Assembly (NCBI RefSeq): GCF_009765965.1
Contig: NZ_LMUL01000014.1
Span: 1,164,337-1,228,336, forward strand
Reading direction: 5' to 3'
Source: Caulobacter sp. S45
GTDB lineage: Bacteria; Pseudomonadota; Alphaproteobacteria; Caulobacterales; Caulobacteraceae
Length of the DNA: 64,000 nucleotides
Numbering within the stretch: the stretch's first letter is position 1; each line of letters starts with the position of its first letter. This document shows positions 55,984-64,000 of this stretch, one piece after another. Below the pieces are notes generated by a model. That model did no database searches. It saw nothing but the letters and a program-made list of their open reading frames with translations, and was not told the DNA's origin. The position numbers were made by a program, and so were the translations under genes.

Positions 55984-56898
55984 ATGAGCGCGCAGATGCA
56001 GATTCAGCCCACGGCCCTGACCCGCCGGCTCGCCGATCAGATCCTCGACCTCATCCGCAACGAGGACTTGGGCGAAGGCGCCCGCCTGACCGAGCGGGGC
56101 CTGGCCGAACGGCTGCGGGTGTCGCGTACGCCGGTGAAGGGGGCCTTGCACCTGCTGGAGAGCAGGGGGCTGGTTCGGCCGACCGATGGACGCGGCTTCG
56201 TGGTCGCCGGGGGCGAGCCTCCCCCACCCCAGACCGACGCCCCGCCGCAGGACGACGCGCTCTATGCGAGACTGATCGAGGATCGCCTGGGCGAACGGTT
56301 GCCGGATCGGATCACCGAGACCGAGTTGCTCCGCCGCTACGGCGCCACGCGCGCGCAGCTGACGGTCCTGCTGCGCCGGGCGAGCGCCGAGGGCTGGATG
56401 GAGCGCATGCCCGGGCATGGCTGGGCCTTCCTGCCGACGCTCACCTCGATGACCGGCTACCGCGACAGCTATCGCTTCCGCCTGACGATCGAACCCGCAG
56501 CCATCCTGGAACCGGGCTTCGTGCTCAACGCGCCCGCCCTGGAGCAGAGGCGCCGTCAGCAACTCGCCTTGATCCGGGGCGAGATCCACACCGCCTCGGA
56601 TGCGCGGGTGTTCGAGTTGAACAGCGGCCTGCACGAGACCATCATCGAATGCAGCGGCAACCGCTTCTTCATCGACGCCCTGATCCGGCTGAACCGCCTG
56701 CGGCGCCTGATGGAGCACCGCCAGAAGCTGAACAGGGACGATGCGCTGGAGCGTTGTCGCGAACACATCGCGATCATCGACCTGCTGCTGGAAGACCGTC
56801 GTGAAGAGGCCTCGGCGCTGATGCATCGCCATCTCGCCACCGTGGGCCTGGCGAAAAGCAGCCCCAGGCATGAAACGAGCCTAGGCTCCGCCTCATAG
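55984..56898 (+). CDS. GntR-family regulator with a second winged-helix-like segment
   Basis: 304 residues from ATG 55984 (GGGAGG upstream). N-terminal GntR winged helix: LADQILDLIRNEDLGEGARLT, then LAERLRVSRTPVKGALHLL. After a Pro-rich linker a second segment follows the same layout: RLGERLPDRITETELLRRYG and ATRAQLTVLLRRASAEGWMER. The C-terminal domain is FCD-like, with FELNSGLHETIIECSGN and CREHIAIIDLLLEDR supplying the metal-binding residues of that fold. It probably senses an organic acid and controls the divergent dehydrogenase operon via the ATACCA dyad. Confidence 0.88.
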   Translation: MSAQMQIQPTALTRRLADQILDLIRNEDLGEGARLTERGLAERLRVSRTPVKGALHLLESRGLVRPTDGRGFVVAGGEPPPPQTDAPPQDDALYARLIEDRLGERLPDRITETELLRRYGATRAQLTVLLRRASAEGWMERMPGHGWAFLPTLTSMTGYRDSYRFRLTIEPAAILEPGFVLNAPALEQRRRQQLALIRGEIHTASDARVFELNSGLHETIIECSGNRFFIDALIRLNRLRRLMEHRQKLNRDDALERCREHIAIIDLLLEDRREEASALMHRHLATVGLAKSSPRHETSLGSAS

Positions 56899-56916
56899 GG
56901 CGCAAGGAGATCGGGC

Positions 56917-58010
56917 ATGTGGCCGACGCGACTGGGGGCGAGCCTACACCTTACCGGCGCCGCCTTGAGTCTGGCGCTCGTGTGGGCGTTCCCCACCTTC
57001 GGCTTTTCGCGCCCCGTCGGATATCCCGCAGCCTACGACAGGATCATCGCCGCCGCCGACAAAGAGGCGAGACTGACCTTCTACACCACCCTGCATCAGA
57101 ACGTCGCCGGCGACTTGATAACCGCCTTCAACAAGCTCTACCCCCACGTGATCGTCAAATACACCAACGGACGATCATCGGCGCTGACAGACCTTTTCCT
57201 CCATGAAACCTCCAAACATCAGCCGAGCGCCGACGTCATCTGGACGACGGCGGTCGATCTCCAAGCCAAGTTGATCAACGACGGATACGCCCAGGCTTAT
57301 TCGTCACCCGAAAAGACCAGAATCCCCGGCTGGGCGGTCTGGAACGATCAGGGATACGCCCCCTCCGTCGAACCCTTCGTCATCGCCTACAATCGCCGGG
57401 AGGTCCCCCTGTCGGACGTGCCGAAAAACCATTTCGAGCTCGCCCGCCTATTGAAGGAGAAGCCGAAGATCTACGATGGGAGGATCGCGACCTACGACCC
57501 CAATTCGAGCGAAATCGGGCTGCTGGTGCTATCCCACGATGTGCGGGCTACGCCCGAAACCTGGGACCTCGTACATCAGATGGCAGGCGCTCACGTCCGC
57601 CTATATGCGAATTCCTACGATATGCTGGACGCCATAGCCAAAGGTGAAGTCCTGATCGGCTACAATATAGTCGGCTCCTCGGCGATGGAGCGCGAGGCTC
57701 ATGACGCGGCCGTAGGCGTCATCCTCCCCTCCGATTATCTTCTGTCGGCGCTGCCTGTCGCGATCATCTCCAAATCCGCGAAACATCCAAACGCGGCAAA
57801 GCTTTTCCTGGACTTCCTGCTATCGCAGGAGGGGCAGACCATCCTCAGTCGCCATGAGATGACGCCCGTGCGAACCGACGTAAGGGCCACGACCCACCAG
57901 TTCGCCGTCGACCCGGGACGGGTGAGGACGATCCGGGTAGGTCCCGGAATGCTGGTCGACATGGACCAGCAAAGCCGAGCGCGGTTGCTTCGGAAATGGC
58001 GGCCGGCCGC

Positions 58011-58023
<13 letters not shown>
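56917..58023 (+). CDS. Periplasmic binding protein, Fe3+/spermidine-type ABC family
   Basis: 368 residues from ATG 56917 (GGAG 9 nt upstream). Signal peptide ALSLALVWAFPTFGFS, then a type II binding protein: KEARLTFYTTLHQNVAGDLI, SADVIWTTAVDLQAKLINDG, VEPFVIAYNRREVPLSDVP and PNAAKLFLDFLLSQEGQ. The family includes AfuA/FbpA-type iron-chelate and 2-aminoethylphosphonate binders. No permease or ATPase gene is nearby, so it is an orphan. The gene follows gntR by 18 nt and its end overlaps the convergent aconitase gene by 13 nt. It may act as a receptor or share another transporter. Confidence 0.85.
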
Positions 58024-60620
<2,597 letters not shown>

Positions 60621-60639
60621 ACGGGCACGCCTTGACGGC

Positions 60640-61470
60640 TCAACGCAGCTTCAGCTGTTCCAGGGCCGCCTGGAGCTGGGACCACATCCGGTGGTGGCCT
60701 TCGGCGGTGGGGTGCAGCCCGTCCTTGGACAGGCTGGCGGGCATGTCGCCCGACGCGTCCGCCAGCACGCCGTAGTAGTCGGCGAACGGATAATGGCGCG
60801 AGGCCGCGAACGTCTTCAGCCAGGCGTTGGCCGCGCGGAGGGTCGCCGGGTCGCGCTGCAGCCCCCTGTGATCGGCGCCGAAGGGGGTGATGGCGCAGAT
60901 CACCACCTTCACCCCGTTCGCATTGGCGATATCAGCCATGGCGGCGACGTTGCGTTCGATCCGCGCCAGCACCCCGGCCTCGGCCGCCGCCGGATCGCCG
61001 ACATAGACCCGAAGATCGTTGGCCCCGCCCAGGATCACCACGGCCGCGGGTTTCAGGGCGACCACGTCGTCCTCGAAGCGCAGCAGCATCTGGGAGGTGT
61101 TCTGGCCGACGACGCCACGGTTGACCACCTCCATCCAGGGGGGCGTCGGCAGGTCCTCGGCGGTCCAGTGGTAGGTGATGGAGTCGCCCATCAACACCAC
61201 GCGCGGCCTGGAGGGCGACGGCGGCGACAGGCCCGCATTGGCGGCGGCGTAGTGGCCGACCTCCGGCAGGTCGTCCTGCTGCATCATCCACTTGGCGGCG
61301 AAGTCGTGGAGCTTCAACTCGCCCACCGCCTTGATCTCGCGCGGCGGCGGCTCATGGCCTGAAGACGCAGGTGAACCCGCACCTGATGGGACGGATTGGG
61401 CGGCGAGGCCACGGGCGCCCATCACGGTCAAGATGCCGCTGACGACAGCAACCGGGATGGAACGCTTCAT
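60640..61470 (-). CDS. Exported SGNH/GDSL-family hydrolase
   Basis: 276 residues. A signal peptide (PVAVVSGILTVMGARGLAA) is followed by an SGNH domain: VVLMGDSITYHW (nucleophile Ser), NRGVVGQNTSQML (Gly), VVILGGANDLR (Asn) and DGLHPTAEGH (Asp/His). This class includes lipases, acetyl-esterases and deacylases. It lies 38 nt after the TonB receptor gene and 19 nt before aconitase on the same strand, so the three are probably one operon, and it may de-esterify the imported ligand in the periplasm. Confidence 0.9.
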   Translation of the reverse strand: MKRSIPVAVVSGILTVMGARGLAAQSVPSGAGSPASSGHEPPPREIKAVGELKLHDFAAKWMMQQDDLPEVGHYAAANAGLSPPSPSRPRVVLMGDSITYHWTAEDLPTPPWMEVVNRGVVGQNTSQMLLRFEDDVVALKPAAVVILGGANDLRVYVGDPAAAEAGVLARIERNVAAMADIANANGVKVVICAITPFGADHRGLQRDPATLRAANAWLKTFAASRHYPFADYYGVLADASGDMPASLSKDGLHPTAEGHHRMWSQLQAALEQLKLR

Positions 61471-61508
61471 GACTTCGCTGTCCTTGTCCTGATCGGGGAT
61501 GAACTATG

Positions 61509-63908
61509 TCAGAACTTCGAGGAGACCTGGAACCGCACGTCGCCCGGAGGCGCCTGCGACAACAGCGAGCCGCCGGTAGAGTCCCAGTAGCGCCGGTTGC
61601 CCACGTTGTCCGCGTTGATGCGGAAGGTGGTCTGGTGGTCGTACAGGCGCGTGACGTAGGCCGCGCCCAGGTTCACCGTGGTGTAGCCCGGCGCGAACGC
61701 CTGGTTCAGGGCGTTCAGCGCACGACGATCCACATAGTAGACCGCGCCGTTCACCGAGAGGCCCGGGACCCAGTTGACGAAACGGTACTCGCCCGCCACC
61801 GAGAACGTCACCCGCGGCGTGTTCTCGACCACCTTGCCCACCGTGGTCGGCGAGATGGAAGTTGGCGTGACCCCTGCTGGCGGCGCGATCGAGGTGTTGG
61901 TGAAGGTCGCGCCACCCGACTTGTAGGTGAACAGAGTGGGAGATCCCGTGACCTGGCGGGCGTCGAGCAGCAGGGCGCTGGCGTAGATCGATACGTTTCG
62001 GTTGATTTCGCCCGTCAGGCTGAACTCTTCACCCCTATACTCATAGGTGCCGTCCTGGACGTAGACATTGCTGCCGTTGACGAAGTTGGCGCCACGGGTG
62101 ATGTCGAAATAGGCCGCCTGGAACAGCAGGCCCCGGATCGGCTCCAGCTTCAAGCCGCCCTCATACTGGGTGCTGGTGGTGGGTGGAAGTTGCGCGCCGG
62201 GGTTGGCGGCCGTGGTGGGGGCCAGCGGCGTGGTCTCCAGCCCCTCGATATAGGTGCCGTAGATGCTGGCCCAGGGCTGCGGCTTCAACACCACGCCCCA
62301 GGAATAGGCCGTCGGCGTCGCGTGGAAGGTGTTCACGCCGGTGATGGCGTCGCCCTCGGTATAGTCGGAGTAACGGATACCGCCCAGAACCGTCAGCCAC
62401 TTGTTGTAGGAGATCCGATCGAACACATAGTAGCCGATGTCGGAGATGAAGGTGGTGTCTCCGCCCGGCGACGACTGCACTTGGTTCGGGAATGGCGTCG
62501 CTGGGAACTGGGTCGGATTGAAGAAGTTCGTCGCGCAGCTCGCAGGCGACGTCGAGGCCAGCCCCCCCGTCGCGTTCAGCGCGACGCCGCCCTTACAGTC
62601 GGCGATATCGGAGGTCGGGGCAAACTGCGTCTTGTAGTTGTCGGCGGCGCCGAACAGGATTTCGTGCAGGAACGGGCCCGTATAGAAGGTGCCGGCGATC
62701 TCGCCACGGATGTTCTTGTTCTCCAGATAGGAATGCTGGAGGCTGATCGTGGCCTGACCGGCGCCCGTCGTGAGATTGATCGGATTGATGGTGTTGAAAT
62801 GACGGTCGCGGGTCAGATAGGAGTCGCCGCCGTCCAGGGTCACGACCCAGGCGTCGGATAGCTTGTACTCGACGTGACCAAGGACGTTGTTCTCCATGGT
62901 GCGGTTGAGGGCCCAGTTCTGGCCGATATTCTTCGACGGGTCCTGCAGCTGCGGCAGGCTGACGCTGGGATACAGGTTGTTCAAGGTGGAGGCCGGGATC
63001 GAGGTGAAGCGATAGACGCCCGGCTCGTTGACCGACTTCTCCATATGTTCGGCGTCGAAACTGATCGTCAGCCGGTTGGTCGGCTTGAAGTCGAATGCCC
63101 CCGACAAAAGAGAACGGTGGCCGTAGGTGAACTGCTGGCCGGAATCGACGTCGGCGTAGACCGCGTTCACCCGCGCGCCGAACATGCCGTAGGTGCCGCC
63201 GATATCGACGTGGGCCCCGACCTCGCCGTGATCGTTGCCGAAGGCGTCGGCTTCCAGATAGGGCTGGGCTGTCGGACGTTTCATCACCAGATTGATGATG
63301 CCCGAAGGCGTGGTGAAGCCGTAGTACAGGGCCGATGCGCCCTTCAGGGCCTCGACCCGGTCCTTATCCTCCAACGGCAGGTCGGTGAGGTTGAGGATCG
63401 GCAGGCTGCCGTTCAGGCGATAGTTTTCCCGGTTGTCCACGTTGATGCCGCGGATGGCGATGTTGCTGTAGACCACGGTCGAGGTCTGGTCCTGGGTCAC
63501 GCCGGCGGTGTTCTTCAGGGCGTCGAGCAGACTCTGGGCCTGCTGGCTCTCCAAGACCTCGCGCGGCACCACGCTGATGGTCAGAGGCGTATCGAGGGCG
63601 CGGGCGCCGCGGAAGCTGCCGGCCTGCACGTAGTCGGCGCTATAGCTGTTCTTGCGGTCGGCGGTGACGACGATCTCGCTGAGCGTCGCCGGCCCCTTGG
63701 CGGCGGCGTTTGAGGTCGTCGCGTCGTTGGCGGGCGGCGTCGCCGCCGTGGGCGACGCAGCAGGATCGGGTGTCGGCGAAGGCTGACCCGCCGAAGGCGC
63801 GCCTTCCGACGCCGCGGCCGCCTGCGCCCACGCCCCGCTCCCCATCGCGGTCAGCGCGGTCGTCGCCGCTAGAGCCGCCAATAAAGTCTTGTGTCCCCGG
63901 AATATCAT
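61509..63908 (-). CDS. TonB-dependent siderophore-type receptor
   Basis: 799 residues from ATG 63908 (GGGGGA upstream). The signal peptide (LLAALAATTALTAMGSGAWA) is followed by about 65 residues of Ala/Pro/Ser-rich linker, then a TonB-box region LSEIVVTADRKNSYSADYVQ. The plug has the siderophore-receptor hallmark RGARALDTPLTISVVPREVL, with DRVEALKGASALYYGFTTPSGIINLVMK (given in part). The barrel ends in F. Ligand unknown; the partners (SGNH hydrolase, aconitase, iron-type binding protein) suggest an ester-containing or citrate-like iron chelate. Confidence 0.9.
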   Translation of the reverse strand: MIFRGHKTLLAALAATTALTAMGSGAWAQAAAASEGAPSAGQPSPTPDPAASPTAATPPANDATTSNAAAKGPATLSEIVVTADRKNSYSADYVQAGSFRGARALDTPLTISVVPREVLESQQAQSLLDALKNTAGVTQDQTSTVVYSNIAIRGINVDNRENYRLNGSLPILNLTDLPLEDKDRVEALKGASALYYGFTTPSGIINLVMKRPTAQPYLEADAFGNDHGEVGAHVDIGGTYGMFGARVNAVYADVDSGQQFTYGHRSLLSGAFDFKPTNRLTISFDAEHMEKSVNEPGVYRFTSIPASTLNNLYPSVSLPQLQDPSKNIGQNWALNRTMENNVLGHVEYKLSDAWVVTLDGGDSYLTRDRHFNTINPINLTTGAGQATISLQHSYLENKNIRGEIAGTFYTGPFLHEILFGAADNYKTQFAPTSDIADCKGGVALNATGGLASTSPASCATNFFNPTQFPATPFPNQVQSSPGGDTTFISDIGYYVFDRISYNKWLTVLGGIRYSDYTEGDAITGVNTFHATPTAYSWGVVLKPQPWASIYGTYIEGLETTPLAPTTAANPGAQLPPTTSTQYEGGLKLEPIRGLLFQAAYFDITRGANFVNGSNVYVQDGTYEYRGEEFSLTGEINRNVSIYASALLLDARQVTGSPTLFTYKSGGATFTNTSIAPPAGVTPTSISPTTVGKVVENTPRVTFSVAGEYRFVNWVPGLSVNGAVYYVDRRALNALNQAFAPGYTTVNLGAAYVTRLYDHQTTFRINADNVGNRRYWDSTGGSLLSQAPPGDVRFQVSSKF

Positions 63909-64000
63909 TTGGTCCCCCTCGCCTGAAGTCCGCCCAAAAGACCGGGAAGTTCCCCCCGTTGACACAAGTGTGACGGTACTTCCTGACACGTACCTTTCAT

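Overview
The window is high-GC DNA with the gene content of an alphaproteobacterium of the Caulobacterales type (Phenylobacterium or Caulobacter-like). The pointers are two TonB-dependent receptors, OprB-type porin and NodT-type efflux proteins, an AsnC/tryptophan-dioxygenase pair, a two-subunit methylmalonyl-CoA mutase, UbiD and LLM catabolic enzymes, and dispersed inverted repeats between genes. This placement is inference from gene content; there is no rRNA to confirm it. One tRNA-Leu(GAG) is present. I see no CRISPR array, transposase, integrase or prophage core.

Layout. 1-6.2 kb: a partial ABC gene in which a peptide-type binding protein runs in frame into a permease, a TTC38-like TPR protein and a TonB receptor. 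6.3-16.1 kb: mostly housekeeping genes (membrane-anchored GH24 lysozyme, tRNA-Leu, a SpoA/FliN-like protein, lipB, DUF805, DsbA-like, the mutA-small ORF-mutB operon, DUF4112, rlmJ). 16.2-20.1 kb: a periplasmic GMC dehydrogenase complex (Tat-exported small subunit, flavoprotein with Cys cluster, triheme cytochrome c). 20.2-26.8 kb: mixed genes, including an AsnC regulator divergent from a tryptophan 2,3-dioxygenase-like gene, several small hypotheticals, a UBP zinc-finger protein, a DHA2 transporter and an IclR regulator. 27.0-35.0 kb: an RND pump, adaptor and outer-membrane channel operon, then an M1 aminopeptidase.

35.2-52.9 kb is the most interesting part, a large catabolic island. It holds an SDR, an SMP-30 lactonase, three alpha/beta hydrolases, an LLM flavin monooxygenase with an FMN reductase, a VOC protein, an iron-type alcohol dehydrogenase, a LuxR-type regulator, an acyl-CoA ligase, a UbiD decarboxylase, a crotonase, an AAHS-type transporter, an OprB-like porin and a second SDR. 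Four of its promoter regions carry a shared dyad, GTCC-N11-GGAC, with two copies nested in one 43-bp symmetric element. I propose this is the operator of a regulon, most simply controlled by the embedded LuxR-type protein. The enzyme set fits a route alcohol -> ketone -> lactone (type II Baeyer-Villiger chemistry) -> hydroxy acid -> acyl-CoA for an alicyclic or terpenoid compound, or alternatively a phenylpropanoid route. The substrate cannot be read from the sequence.

52.9-63.9 kb: a second accessory locus. A cupin/aldehyde dehydrogenase/isocitrate-isopropylmalate-type dehydrogenase operon is divergent from a GntR regulator that appears to have two winged-helix modules, with an ATACCA-N4-TGGTAT operator between them. 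A periplasmic binding protein follows. Converging on it is a TonB siderophore-type receptor, SGNH hydrolase and aconitase operon. Together these suggest uptake and use of a citrate-like or iron-chelate substrate.
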